From NCBI RefSeq assembly GCF_014650815.1, contig NZ_BMVR01000026.1, forward strand, positions 1 through 43,697: a stretch of DNA of 43,697 nucleotides. The letters are read 5' to 3'. The notes beneath the pieces were generated by a model. It made no database searches. It was not told the origin of the DNA and saw only the letters and a program-made list of their open reading frames with translations. A program made the translations under genes and the position numbers. The stretch comes from Streptomyces flavofungini (lineage in GTDB: Bacteria; Actinomycetota; Actinomycetes; Streptomycetales; Streptomycetaceae). Of the stretch, positions 15,829-24,616 are shown piece by piece. The stretch's first letter is position 1; every line of letters starts with the position of its first letter.

Positions 15829-16762
15829 GAGGGTGTCTGAGAAGCCCCGTTCAGGGCAGGGCTCTTGCGGAACGGTGCAGCAGGAGCATGATCGTGGCCA
15901 GGTAAATCGCGTTCTCCTGGCTGGCGGCCAAGTACTCGTAGTCCCTGGAGAGCCGTCGGTAGCGGCCTAGCCAAGCAAAACTCCGCTCGATCACCCAGCG
16001 GCGTGGAACCACCGCGAACATCGGAACCTCGCGCGGGGGCGCGTCGACCTTGGCCCAAGTGCCGCGGAAACCGCCGTCCTTGCGCTGCACGATCTCGATG
16101 GTGATCCCGATCTCCTCGCGTACCCAGTCCAGGAAGTCCCGGCCGCGATAGCCCTGGTCAGCCCACACCTGCCGCAGCCGGGGGAACTTCCCGGCACACC
16201 GGGCCAGCAACACCGAGGCGCCATCTCGGTCGCTGACGTTCGCCGGACTGACGCAGACCGCCAGGACCAGGCCGAGCGTGTCGACCAGGAGGTGGCGCTT
16301 GATGCCCAGCACCTTCTTGCCGCCGTCGTACCCGTGCCAGCCGCCGCGCTCGGTGGCCCTGACACTCTGGCTGTCCACCACGCCGGCGCTCGGGGTGGGT
16401 TCACGGCCCTGGCCAGTACGCTCCCTGGCCCGCAACGCCGCGAGGATTTCCTCCCACTGCCCCTCGATCCGCCACTTCCTCCAGTAGTGGTAGACGGTCT
16501 GGTACGGCGGGAAGTCGTGCGGGAGCAGCCGCCAGGCGCAGCCGGCCCGCACCCAATACGCCAGGGCGTCGATGATCTCCCTGTGAGGGTGCTTCGGCGG
16601 CCGCCCGCCCGGTTTCGGCGGCGGCACAAGCGGCGCCAGCACCGCCCACTCCACGTCGGACAGATCAGTCGGATACGCGCGCCGTTCCCCGGCCATCTCG
16701 GCCTCCATCAGCGCATGGACTATCAACTCGCCTGCCCTGAACGGGGCTTCTCAGACACCCTC
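15829..16762 (-). mobile_element. Intact IS5-family insertion sequence, 934 bp
   Basis: Perfect 32-bp terminal inverted repeats (15829-15860 and 16731-16762) start with GAGGGTGTCTGAGAAG. The flanks are TA on each side (15827-15828 and 16763-16764). The single transposase gene is open. Perfect ends and an intact gene indicate a recent insertion. Confidence 0.93.
15851..16696 (-). CDS. IS5-family transposase (DDE_Tnp_1 type), intact
   Basis: ATG 16696 is preceded by GGAGG at five bases, so it is preferred over upstream starts at 16705 or 16726; the product is 281 residues. The N-terminal DUF4096-like part (RAYPTDLSDVEWAVLAPLVP) is followed by the DDE domain with Asp in GVVDSQSVRATE, Asp in VWADQGYRGRDF, and Glu in RRWVIERSFAWLGRYRRLS. 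The C-terminus runs into the left terminal repeat. No defect is seen. Confidence 0.93.
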   Translation of the reverse strand: MAGERRAYPTDLSDVEWAVLAPLVPPPKPGGRPPKHPHREIIDALAYWVRAGCAWRLLPHDFPPYQTVYHYWRKWRIEGQWEEILAALRARERTGQGREPTPSAGVVDSQSVRATERGGWHGYDGGKKVLGIKRHLLVDTLGLVLAVCVSPANVSDRDGASVLLARCAGKFPRLRQVWADQGYRGRDFLDWVREEIGITIEIVQRKDGGFRGTWAKVDAPPREVPMFAVVPRRWVIERSFAWLGRYRRLSRDYEYLAASQENAIYLATIMLLLHRSARALP

Positions 16763-16873
16763 TAACCGGCCTACAGACGTGCCGTCGCGTCTTCGGTGCC
16801 TTCCACCGAGCCGCAGTTCCCGGCGTGCGCACGGTATGTCCGAAGGGTGGGTCGCACAGGAAGAATGCCGACT

Positions 16874-17320
16874 ATGGACGCCTGGGTGACGTTGCTCGCG
16901 ACGGTTGTCGGTGCTGCCATCGCGTTGATGGGGCAACACTTCATGAAGCGCGCTGAAGACAGATCACGCCTATCGGAGTTGCTCTTGGAACAGTGCGCCT
17001 TGGTCGCCGCCTCTGCGGCGGACTTCGAGGGTCGCATCTGGGAGGAGCGGGTCCTCGGCCTAGAGGGCCGCGTCAGTGGCTTTGATCTCTCGGCTAACCA
17101 GTTGGCGTTTGTTCGGCTACGAATCCTTTCTCGGGACCGGGCTTTGTCCTCGGCCCTTGAGGAGCTGAACGAGGCCGGCGAAAAACTGGGAAGCTACTGG
17201 AGGCGTGGCGGCGGGGACGACGCCGAGGTCACCAGGCGCTGGACCCGGCACCACAGCGCCCTGGTCGAGTTCATCGCGGTGAGCGGTGAGGTGGTACCCC
17301 GCCGTCTTGCCTCGGCCTAG
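16874..17320 (+). CDS. Small single-pass membrane protein with helical cytosolic part (148 aa)
   Basis: ATG 16874 follows GGAAGA by nine bases. The N-terminal helix WVTLLATVVGAAIALMGQHF is a clear membrane anchor. The rest is highly charged and helical (SRLSELLLEQCALVAASAAD onward), probably a coiled coil. No family is recognised. The stop TAG uses the TA target duplication plus the first base of the IS that starts at 17320. Removing that IS would restore TAG from the right flank, so the protein is unaffected by the insertion. Confidence 0.75.
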   Translation: MDAWVTLLATVVGAAIALMGQHFMKRAEDRSRLSELLLEQCALVAASAADFEGRIWEERVLGLEGRVSGFDLSANQLAFVRLRILSRDRALSSALEELNEAGEKLGSYWRRGGGDDAEVTRRWTRHHSALVEFIAVSGEVVPRRLASA

Positions 17321-18157
17321 AGGTTGTCCCGCATGGGGTGTGAGTTATCGGGTGAGGGCCAGGTTGTGTAGCCGGGCGATGCCGAGCATGGCCTGGTGAA
17401 CGCCGTTGCCCTTGAGGCGGCAGTCGCGCTGGATCTTCCAGTTCTTCAGCCTGGACAGGGCGTGTTCCACGCGGGCTCGCGCCCGGCGATGGACGGTGTT
17501 CTCCGCCTCCTGCTGCGGGCTGAGGTGCGTCTGGCCACGTCGTCTGCGGTGCGGGATGAGAAGGCCGGTGCCCTGGTAGCCGCCGTCGGCGATGACCGGG
17601 GCACCGCGGCAGGCCCGGTCCACGCCGGACTCGGTGAATGCCCGGCAGTCGTTGCGGCTGCCGGGCAGCGGGAGGCCGATCGCCACTACCAGGCGGCTGT
17701 TGGCGTCGATGACGACCTGCATGTTCGTCGAGTAGCGGTAGTTCTTGCTGGAGGCGGCGACGTTCCGGTCTCGGGTGGGCACGAGGGTGCCGTCGACGAT
17801 GTAGACGGTGTCCTTGCGCGGCCGGCGAGCCGGCGAGATGGCCAGCAGCGGTGCGAGGTGATCGAGGATGCGGTCGGCCGCAGACTTCGAGACCCCGAAC
17901 AACGGCGCTACCTGCCGCAACGTCAGGTTCGTGCGCCAGTACGTGGCCACCAGCAACACCCGGTCCTCCAGGGGCAGCCGCCAGGGACGGCCGCGCTGAA
18001 TGTCACCACCGCGACGTCGTACCAACGCGACCAGCCTGGTGAACTGCGACTCGGTCAGCCCGGAGAACGGCTCGATCCACTTCGGATCATCCGCTGAGAT
18101 CACCCCACCCATGCCCAGCTAACGCACCAACCGCCCCACCGGTTGCGGGACAACCTC
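17320..18157 (-). mobile_element. Intact IS5-family (DDE_Tnp_4 type) insertion sequence, 838 bp
   Basis: Ends GAGGTTGTCCCGCA (17320-17333) and TGCGGGACAACCTC (18144-18157) are perfect 14-bp inverted repeats, with TA flanks at 17318-17319 and 18158-18159. It contains one open transposase gene. The flank to 18377 shows only non-coding sequence. Confidence 0.92.
17345..18112 (-). CDS. IS5-family transposase with DDE_Tnp_4-type domain, intact
   Basis: The 255-residue protein has an N-terminal helix-turn-helix part (LTLRQVAPLFGVSKSAADRI) and a DDE domain of the HARBI1-like type. Catalytic residues are visible as Asp in YIVDGTLVPT, Asp in PVIADGGYQGTG, and Glu in RARVEHALSRLKNWK. The start at ATG 18112 gives MGGVISADDPKW. 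No frameshift or stop interrupts it. Confidence 0.92.
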   Translation of the reverse strand: MGGVISADDPKWIEPFSGLTESQFTRLVALVRRRGGDIQRGRPWRLPLEDRVLLVATYWRTNLTLRQVAPLFGVSKSAADRILDHLAPLLAISPARRPRKDTVYIVDGTLVPTRDRNVAASSKNYRYSTNMQVVIDANSRLVVAIGLPLPGSRNDCRAFTESGVDRACRGAPVIADGGYQGTGLLIPHRRRRGQTHLSPQQEAENTVHRRARARVEHALSRLKNWKIQRDCRLKGNGVHQAMLGIARLHNLALTR

Positions 18158-18312
18158 TAGTCCCGCGCACTCTCGCGTCCGAGGCCAAGCCCGGCCGTCC
18201 CTCAGCAGCTCAACTTCGAGGAAGCCGCGCAACCAACGTCATGAGATACCACATCTAGGCTCCCTGCATGCAAGGAGTCCGGAGCATTCACACCTTGTCA
18301 TTCGGCGCCCTG

Positions 18313-18334
18313 CTGACAGGTTCCAACGGTCAGT
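18313..18334 (+). repeat. 22-bp dispersed direct repeat, copy 1
   Basis: CTGAC-A-GGTTCCAACGGTCAGT differs by one base from 23626-23647 in the same orientation. The core has CTGAC/GTCAG arms. It lies upstream of the Nudix gene; the second copy lies just before a reverse transcriptase remnant. It may be an end of a lost mobile element. Confidence 0.7.
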
Positions 18335-18377
18335 GCGTGTTTGAGAACAGAGCAGAATTCGAGAACTGGCGCTGTCA

Positions 18378-18914
18378 GTGGGCAATGCCAGGGTGTGCGT
18401 CGTGGACGAACTGGTGGAGCGTGTCGATGATCGGGATCGTGTCCTGGGTGTGGTGAGCCGCCGGCAGGCGGTTCGGGAGGCTTGGCTGCACCGGGTCGCC
18501 GTGACGGTGTGTCGTGATGAGGGTGGGCGGATCATCGTCACCCGGCGGTCGGAGCAACTGTCGCGTTTCCCCGGGCTCTATGAGGTCGTGGTCGGTGGCG
18601 CTGTTGGTGTCGGTGAGTCTTATGAGCAGGCCGCCGCGCGGGAGCTGGCCGAAGAGCTGGGCGTTCGCGTGCAGCCCCGCTTGCTGTTCACATTCCTCAA
18701 CCGCAGCGGTTTGAGCCCTCACTGGCTCGGCGTTCACGAGGCCGTGATGCCGAACGCCGTGGCCTCCGATCCTGATGAGATCGCTTGGCATGGCTGGCTG
18801 ACCGAGCCGGAGCTGCGGTCGGCCCTGGTGGAGTGGCGCTTCGCCCCCGACAGCCACGAAGCCTTCAACCGGTATCTCGCGTTCCGACTCCGTCCCAGAA
18901 ATGCAAGGTCGTAA
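18378..18914 (+). CDS. Nudix hydrolase
   Basis: The Nudix box is complete: G-x5-E-x7-RELAEELGV in the segment GAVGVGESYEQAAARELAEE. The N-terminal part (VVDELVERVDDRDRVLGVVS) is like that of IPP-isomerase/YfcD-type Nudix proteins, which begin with a short beta-rich domain. These enzymes cleave a nucleoside diphosphate linked to another moiety using Mg2+ held by the box glutamates; the substrate is unknown. The start is uncertain: GTG at 18378, 18393 or 18402 are all in frame with weak ribosome sites. The gene stands alone between IS remains. Confidence 0.85.
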   Translation: MGNARVCVVDELVERVDDRDRVLGVVSRRQAVREAWLHRVAVTVCRDEGGRIIVTRRSEQLSRFPGLYEVVVGGAVGVGESYEQAAARELAEELGVRVQPRLLFTFLNRSGLSPHWLGVHEAVMPNAVASDPDEIAWHGWLTEPELRSALVEWRFAPDSHEAFNRYLAFRLRPRNARS

Positions 18915-19048
18915 GCCAGGAGGTAGGCAGGACAACCGTTGTAGAAACAAGACTGCCGGGCATCGAGGAGCCCATGGGGGACCGGGCCTGTCGGGCTCTC
19001 GAAGTACAGGGCGCTGCCGGAGAACTTCGCGCAGGGCCCGGCCGACCG

Positions 19049-19366
19049 GTGCGCTACGTCAGGTTCGGGGTCGAGCATCCCGCGCACTTCCAGGTCATGT
19101 TCGACCCGGACTTGCTGCGCGGCGACGACTCGGCCCTGCTCGCCGCCCGCGCCCGGGCCGGGGCCGAACTGCGGGCCGGGGTCGCCGGGGTACCGGCAAG
19201 CGGGCGCGGTGAGGACGCCCGACTCGCGGGGATCGCCGCGTGGTCGCTCGCCCATGGGTTCGCCACGCTGCTGCTGAGTGAGAACCTGCGGGATCCTGTG
19301 GGCGAGCGGGATCCTGAGGATGTGTTCCGGGCGCTGGCCGAACTGCTGTTCAACGGCGATCAGTAG
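19049..19366 (+). pseudogene. C-terminal remnant of a TetR-family regulator (WHG-type domain)
   Basis: The segment from VRYVRFGVEHPAHFQVMFDP to GFATLLLSENL is typical of the ligand-binding domain of TetR regulators. The N-terminal helix-turn-helix region is missing: upstream in-frame sequence (18915-19048) has no regulator character. The remnant ends with a normal-looking stop at 19366. It cannot bind DNA, so it is a broken gene. Confidence 0.75.
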
Positions 19367-19504
19367 CTGGGCCGGGTGATTGCAGGAATGGGCCGAGCAG
19401 CAGATACGGCTCCCCGGCACCGATCAGCGCAAGGAGGTGGGAGCCAGGCGAATTGTCTGTGGCTGCTTCCGGATTCGGATCGGTGTGGGCTTGCCGGGCG
19501 TTTT

Positions 19505-19640
19505 AGCGGACCGCGCCGTCCCCGACGACCTGCATCACGCGATCAGTCAGGCGAGCCGCGTCGGCCGCCACACGGAGGCCGCGTCCATCGCGGCCGCGTG
19601 GGAGCAGACTGCCCTGCGCCAGCACGGCACGTGGCTGCCC
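19505..19640 (+). pseudogene. Possible short gene remnant in a degraded stretch
   Basis: The segment DDLHHAISQASRVGRHTEAA and following AWEQTALRQHG look like part of a helical protein seen in Streptomyces, but the surrounding frame is not coherent. The rest of 19367-19895 shows no supported gene. Confidence 0.3.
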
Positions 19641-19895
19641 GAGCATCGCGGCCTTTGTCGCCGTGGTGTTGGCCTTCGTTTCTCGACGCGTTCTCCCTCA
19701 CCGGCGCACGCACACAGCGCCTCGTGCGCGGCCTACACCCGCGCGCCCGCCTGGGGCTGCGGCCCCTCCGATTAGGAGGTGTCCTCGAACAGCGGCGCCC
19801 GATGCTCGAGCGCCGGCTTTCTCTGTTGGCGACGCGCGAGCGGGGCACCTGCCGGAGCTGCCTCTCCGGCCCCGGGCGCACGTCGCACCGAGCCG

Positions 19896-20639
19896 CTACG
19901 CTGTCCGCCGTGCGCGAGCGTACTTGCGGACCTTCCTGGCATCCATTTCCCGGCCCGAACGCCGCCGCGCACCGGCGTAGAACACGGCCGTCACCGTGAT
20001 CGCGAACATACCTCCCGTGGCCGACAGGCTGACGGTGTCGAGACCCCGGTCCCTCGTGGCCTCGGCCCACGGATCGAGTCCGCCGTGCGGGTCCTTGAAC
20101 AGCGTGATGTGCTGTTTGGACTTGAACTGTCCGTAGCAGTTCTGCCGCTCGCCGAGATCCGTCACCGCGCCCGAGGTGTCGACCACGCGGCAGATGTCCC
20201 GCTCATGGCCCTTGGCGTTGTACCGCTTCGCGGTGTCGACCACCAGGGCGTCCGTCCTCTCGCCGAACTGCTTGAGGTAGGTCTCATGCAAGGTCGGCCC
20301 CGAGAAGAAGCCGGTCCCCATGACGGCCGCGACCGCCAGGAGGGCGGCGCCCGCCCGGTTCCAGAGGCCGCCGACCAGGATGCCCGCGACGGCGGCTGCG
20401 GCCAGGACAGTGACGACGCTGGCCCAGATCCCGAGATACAGGCCGATCACCGTGCCCGCGACGGTCCCCAGCGGAATCAGCACAGCCCACAGCAACGAGT
20501 TCAACGTGCGTGGGCGCGTGTACGCGGGCACCGAAGCGGGCGCTGCCGGTACTGCCTGAGTTGTCTCGTCCGTCCCGGCAGCCCCGGTCGAGCCCACAGT
20601 TCCCCCTGTCACAGCCAGCTGACGAATTCGCCTCAGCAA
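19896..20639 (-). CDS. Integral membrane protein of unknown function
   Basis: The protein has a Ser/Thr/Pro-rich N-terminus, then three hydrophobic helices in close succession (LLWAVLIPLGTVAGTVIGLY, ASVVTVLAAAAVAGILVGGL, AGAALLAVAAVMGTGFFSGP). A soluble region of about 80 residues with two Cys (DICRVV, QNCYGQ) that could form an extracytoplasmic disulfide follows. A further helix (GGMFAITVTAVFYAGA) and an Arg-rich tail complete it. The start is uncertain: TTG 20639 gives 247 residues; GTG 20597 follows a GGGGGA and gives 233. No family is recognised, and there is no clear operon partner. Confidence 0.7.
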   Translation of the reverse strand: MLRRIRQLAVTGGTVGSTGAAGTDETTQAVPAAPASVPAYTRPRTLNSLLWAVLIPLGTVAGTVIGLYLGIWASVVTVLAAAAVAGILVGGLWNRAGAALLAVAAVMGTGFFSGPTLHETYLKQFGERTDALVVDTAKRYNAKGHERDICRVVDTSGAVTDLGERQNCYGQFKSKQHITLFKDPHGGLDPWAEATRDRGLDTVSLSATGGMFAITVTAVFYAGARRRSGREMDARKVRKYARARRTA

Positions 20640-20678
20640 CCCTACGGGGTAGCTGAACCTGGCACCTGAACGGCCGTC

Positions 20679-21219
20679 TCATCGTGCGCCCGCTCGCCTC
20701 GGAATGGGTGAGGGTGCCGTCGCGTCCTGGTCCTGTCCGGCGATCGTGGGTCGCAGGGTGCTGTGCGCAGCCGGCCTGCGCTGGCTCGGGCGGTCGGTTG
20801 GGCACACGGACAGCGCCTGGGGGATCCAGGTGGGCGGGGTGGGGTCAGAGATGTCCCAGCCACACCATCGTTCGTCGAAGAGTTCACCGGTGTCAGGGGC
20901 GACGACGCCTGCCGGGACGAGGACGGGACGCGGCCTGACGGGGCGGAACCCCTTTGGCACGTTCAGTGAGCCAGCGCTGGTAGTTGGCGCGTTCGAGGGC
21001 GTGCCGCGCGCCTGTGCTCTCCTATGCCGGTGGCGCCCTGCTGTTCGACGGCTTCGTCGAGGACCTGGTCGTCGGGGTGCAGGCGGACCTCGCTGGCGAG
21101 GTAGGAGCCAGGTAGTACCGGCCCTCGCACTCGAGGGCGAGGCCGTGGGCGAGGAGCCTCTCCAAGCGGCGGGTGACGGTGGTGCGGTGCAAGGTGGTGG
21201 CCTGCTGCAGGACCGCCAA
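20679..21219 (-). pseudogene. Frameshifted winged-helix DNA-binding gene
   Basis: One frame encodes a winged-helix segment (AVLQQATTLHRTTVTRRLER, then LLAHGLALECEGRYYLAP). The next frame continues with LASEVRLHPDDQVLDEAVEQ, and another reads LNVPKGFRPVRPRPVLVPAG to GELFDERWCGWDISDPTP. At least two shifts (near 21110 and 21000) are needed to join them. The whole would be a MarR-like or plasmid-type DNA-binding protein, now dead. Its upstream side is fused to a transposase remnant. Confidence 0.5.
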
Positions 21220-21316
21220 CGGCGACCTCGACGCCTACTGGAAAGTTCATCTCGCCAGAGAGCATCAACGCCTCTACCCAACCAGTGACCAGGACAGATA
21301 CGTCCTCACGGCCTGA
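21212..21316 (+). pseudogene. C-terminal remnant of a transposase
   Basis: The frame TANGDLDAYWKVHLAREHQR followed by LYPTSDQDRYVLTA and a stop resembles the conserved tail of a transposase type common in Streptomyces. Only about 34 residues remain. The exact family is not certain (ISKra4-like is possible). Confidence 0.5.
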
Positions 21317-21409
21317 CGGCTGCTGTTCCTTCCGGAGATCGGACCCACCGGGAATTCCCCAGGCTGGCCCACCCGGCTCACCCCCGCCCTGGCATGCCAT
21401 GATCCCGAG

Positions 21410-21952
21410 ATGACTGACAACGACCTTCTCCTTCAGCAGTTCACAGCACCGCACCAGGTCACGCCTCAACTGAGGCAGGCGCTCGTCGAATGCTGGGTCG
21501 AGGTCACCAACTCCGGAGGAGCAGCAGGGTTTCCGTTCCCTCCGATCGACGAGAAGCAAGCAGCACCGGCGGTGGACCGGATCGTCGGCTCTCTCGCACC
21601 GCAGACCAGCCGCTTGCTCACCGCAACTGTTGAGGGGGAACTGGTCGGCTGGCTCAACGTCCGCCGGGATACCTTCGAGCTCATCGCGCACTGGGGCACG
21701 CTCCACCACGTCCAGACGCGACCCGCACGGCGGGGACGAGGCTTCGGCGTCGCTCTCATGAGCGAACTCCGCAAGATCGCCCGCGACGAGATGGGCCTGG
21801 AGCAGCTCCATCTCGCCGCCCGGGGCGGCGTGGGCCTCGAAGAGTTCTACGGACGCCTCGGCTGGAAGGAGGTAGGCCGATGGCCCGCCGCACTCCGCCT
21901 TGCCCCAAGCGACGACCGTGACGAGATCCTCATGCTCCTCGCCCCGCTCTGA
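21410..21952 (+). CDS. GNAT-family N-acetyltransferase
   Basis: The 180-residue protein has the GNAT core. Strand HWGTLHHVQTRPARRGRGFG contains the acetyl-CoA pyrophosphate-binding motif (RRGRGFG), followed by the helix VALMSELRKIARDEMG. The C-terminal motif is GLEEFYGRLGWKEVGRWP. The ATG at 21410 follows CGAG closely and weakly. The acceptor substrate is unknown. The gene is intact and stands alone among remnants. Confidence 0.85.
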   Translation: MTDNDLLLQQFTAPHQVTPQLRQALVECWVEVTNSGGAAGFPFPPIDEKQAAPAVDRIVGSLAPQTSRLLTATVEGELVGWLNVRRDTFELIAHWGTLHHVQTRPARRGRGFGVALMSELRKIARDEMGLEQLHLAARGGVGLEEFYGRLGWKEVGRWPAALRLAPSDDRDEILMLLAPL

Positions 21953-21989
21953 CACCTCACAAACTGATCGACACGGTCACTCAGGAGGA

Positions 21990-22131
21990 GCCGCACCCGT
22001 TGCTGCAGCAGCCCGCCCTCGCTCGTGAGCTGCAGGCCCTCAGACCGGTCCCGGTCCACGAGCATCCCGATGAGCTGGTCGTCGACCGCAGCTGCGGCCT
22101 CAACCTCGGGTATCTCAGAGCCCTTTGTCAT
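21990..22131 (-). pseudogene. N-terminal remnant of an IS256-family transposase
   Basis: From ATG 22131 the frame reads MTKGSEIPEVEAAAAVDDQL and IGMLVDRDRSEGLQLTSEGG LLQQ, the standard beginning of mutator-type transposases in Streptomyces. Homology stops after LLQQ near 21996, where the sequence changes to unrelated material. About 46 residues remain. Confidence 0.8.
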
Positions 22132-22570
22132 CACGTCAGTCACTTGGTGGCTCCACTTCTCCAAGCCAGCGATCAACCCAACCTGACATAGGTAGGCGAT
22201 CCGCCGTTAATCAGACACTCCCTCGCTGGTCGGAGTGGGCGCCGAAGTTCGGCTCTCAGGCAGCGGCTGCAAAGGTGGCCGGCAGCACCTCGATCTGGCG
22301 GCGGGTCGGGCCAGGCGACCGGTCATGAGGGTGATGAACGCCTACTGGCGAAGGCGCGGCCGCGCCCCACGGACCGTCGTCTCTGAATGCCTTGGCGAGC
22401 CGTACGTCGCCTTCGACGACGCGGGCGAGGAAGCCCAGCTGGTTGCCGGTCTCGCGCACGATCGCCGCGGTGGACCGCAGAGAGTCGATGACGTCCGCGA
22501 GCTCCGCCGCCCAGCGGGCAGGCACCTGCCACCTCGCTTCGCTGTGAGTGGTGGCAGCGACAATCCAGGC
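22132..22570. other. Degraded stretch without a supported gene
   Basis: On the minus strand 22256-22525 a fragment (ELADVIDSLRSTAAIVRETG followed by NQLGFLARVVEGDVRLAKAF) has coding character but no start, partner or recognised family. It may be a remnant. Nothing else is visible. Confidence 0.35.
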
Positions 22571-23629
22571 ATGACTTCACCCGAGCGCCTTGACGCTTTC
22601 CTCACCGGATTCGGACTTGAGCAGGCGGCCACGTTCACGGCCGTGCGCGGCGGCGACGAGGACGCCGTGATCCGGCTCTTCGGCGGTGACCCCGGAAGGG
22701 CCCGCCCCATGAACCTGGAGGAACTGCGCGACCACTACGACAGGGACTACATCCTGGTCTCCCGTTCGGGACCGGCGGTCGTCGTCGTGGAGAACAACGC
22801 CTATCAGGGGTCCCGCGAGGAGGTGCTGCGCCCGCTCTCCCGCCTGGGCCGCACTGCTAGTGCGTACTGGAACGTCAACGCGGTGTCCCGGCTGAGTCTG
22901 GCCGAGGACGGACTCGTGCTGTCGGGGCTTGACATGGTCGTGCCCGAGGACCCGTACGGGGCTCGCCCCGAGGCCTGGGAACCCCTGCTGGAGGGCCTGA
23001 CCCTGGGGGTCGGCGGCAGCTGGGGCTCGGGCCTCGCGGCTGTCGAGCGCGCGACGGGTGCGCGGTTCGACGACGCGTGGATATCCGGTCCGCACCGTGT
23101 CGTGGAGATCACGCCGGTACCCGAGTACCTGCTGGGTCAGGGGCTCGTCGATTCACCCCTGCTCCAGCGGGAGCCCTTCGTCGGCTACCTGGCGGACCTG
23201 GGACCCGCGCTGCTGGGTCGGATGCGCCGCCATGCCCTGGAACTGGCCCTGGCTCACGCCGGCTTACGCGATCACCCCTTGGCCGTCGCGGCCCTCACGG
23301 CGGACGAAATCCCGGCCACCGCGAGAGAGCGGCTGCGGGACGCACTCACCGCCGCGGACGACACGGCTCTCTCCCAGTCCCACGCACTGAGGGCCGAGGA
23401 GGCTACGGACTTCGAACCCGAGTGGGAGCGCCCCTCCCACCTCGCCTTTCGGCAGGCCATCGTCTTCGGCGTCCTCGCGTGGTGCGTCGAGGCGCACTTG
23501 CCCACCCCGACGGACTGCCTCCCGGACATCACGAGCTCCCTGGTCATGGCGATGACAGGGGACAGCGAACGGGTCGTGGAGTTCTGGATGGTCGACCATC
23601 TGCACGACGCGGTACGACGTGAAGCCTGA
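22571..23629 (+). CDS. DUF6461-like protein
   Basis: The ATG at 22571 opens a 352-residue protein beginning MTSPERLDAFLTGFGLEQAA. The N-terminal 150 residues (ATFTAVRGGDEDAVIRLFGG, then VVVVENNAYQGSREEVLRPL and ASAYWNVNAVSRLSLAEDG) match the pattern of DUF6461 proteins of Streptomyces. These have a mixed alpha/beta domain of unknown function. The C-terminal half is helical. A longer upstream frame exists but is not coding in character. No operon partner is present; the gene is followed by mobile-element debris. Confidence 0.72.
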   Translation: MTSPERLDAFLTGFGLEQAATFTAVRGGDEDAVIRLFGGDPGRARPMNLEELRDHYDRDYILVSRSGPAVVVVENNAYQGSREEVLRPLSRLGRTASAYWNVNAVSRLSLAEDGLVLSGLDMVVPEDPYGARPEAWEPLLEGLTLGVGGSWGSGLAAVERATGARFDDAWISGPHRVVEITPVPEYLLGQGLVDSPLLQREPFVGYLADLGPALLGRMRRHALELALAHAGLRDHPLAVAALTADEIPATARERLRDALTAADDTALSQSHALRAEEATDFEPEWERPSHLAFRQAIVFGVLAWCVEAHLPTPTDCLPDITSSLVMAMTGDSERVVEFWMVDHLHDAVRREA

Positions 23630-23647
23630 CTGGTTCCAACGGTCAGT
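23626..23647 (+). repeat. 22-bp dispersed direct repeat, copy 2
   Basis: CTGAC-T-GGTTCCAACGGTCAGT; one mismatch with 18313-18334. It overlaps the stop codon of the DUF6461-like gene and precedes the reverse transcriptase remnant. Confidence 0.7.
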
Positions 23648-23699
23648 CAGAGGCTGATCCCGGAGAGCCGAGTGAGTCGCAGCAGCTGGGGGTTTGAGC

Positions 23700-23850
23700 G
23701 TCGGTTTCTCGCGGATCTGGGACAGGGAGGTGGCCCCGCCGTGGCGTCGGCAGTATCGACGCCGGACGGGGCGGCTGGACTGTCGCCTGGTGCGGTACGC
23801 CGACGACTTTGTCGTGCTCGTGCACGGCACCAAGTCCGAGGCGGAAACCA
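23700..23850 (+). pseudogene. Remnant of a group II intron reverse transcriptase
   Basis: The frame contains WRRQYRRRTGRLDCRLVRYA followed by DDFVVLVHGTKSEAE. This includes the catalytic YADD box (23796-23807), as in group II intron-encoded reverse transcriptases. Only about 50 residues around the active site remain; finger, thumb and maturase domains are missing. The sequence runs straight into an ISL3 transposase fragment in another frame. Confidence 0.8.
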
Positions 23851-24580
23851 GGGCCGCGGCATCCGGGAGATCGCCCGGGAACTCCACATGGGTGGCAACA
23901 CGGTCCGCCGGGCCGCCCGCGCCGAAACGCCTGAGCAGATGTTCAACGGCCGTCACCAGCCCCGCCCCAGTCAGCTGGACCCCTTCAAAGCACACCTGGA
24001 CCGGCGCTGGGCGGAGGGCCACACCAACGCCATTCATCTCCATGCTGACCTCAAGGAACGCGGCTATCAGGGCAGTTACCAGACCATCAGCGACTACCTG
24101 CGGCCCCGCCGCCGACGGCGCATCCTCATCGTCGGTCCGGCACCACCGGGCGTCCGCCAGGTCACCGGCTGGATGATGCGGCACCCCGACCATCTGAGGG
24201 AGGAGGATCGGGAGCAGCTCGCCGACATCCTCGCCCGCTGCCCCGGGCTGGCCGCCGGCGAACAACTCGTCCGGTCCTTCGCCGGAATCCTCACCACCCG
24301 CTCCGGCCAGCACCTCAAGGACTGGGTCATCGCCGCCCAGGCCGAAGACCTCCCCGGACTCCACACCTTCGCGCACGGCCTGGAGAAGGACTGGGACGCA
24401 GTGCTCCAAGGACTGACCACCCGCTGGAACTCCGGCCCCGTCGAGGGCCGGGTCAACCACAACAAAATGATCAAGCGTCAGATGTTCGGCCGAGCCAAGC
24501 TCCCCCTGCTCCGCAAGCGGGTCCTGCTGACCGCCATCCGGCATCCGGCACGAGCGGTCACCGACTCGGGCACCCGGTGA
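23851..24580 (+). pseudogene. C-terminal remnant of an ISL3-family transposase
   Basis: The frame starts within GRGIREIARELHMGGNTVRR, the inserted helix-turn-helix of actinobacterial ISL3 transposases. It continues through TNAIHLHADLKERGYQGSYQ to RWNSGPVEGRVNHNKMIKRQ, which holds the final catalytic Glu. The N-terminal zinc ribbon and the first two catalytic Asp are missing. The stop at 24580 is normal. The continuous reading frame from 23672 is a chance fusion with the preceding remnant. Confidence 0.85.
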
Positions 24581-24616
24581 TCGTCCTCACGGAATGTGTG
24601 CCTGATCTCGTTTGCA

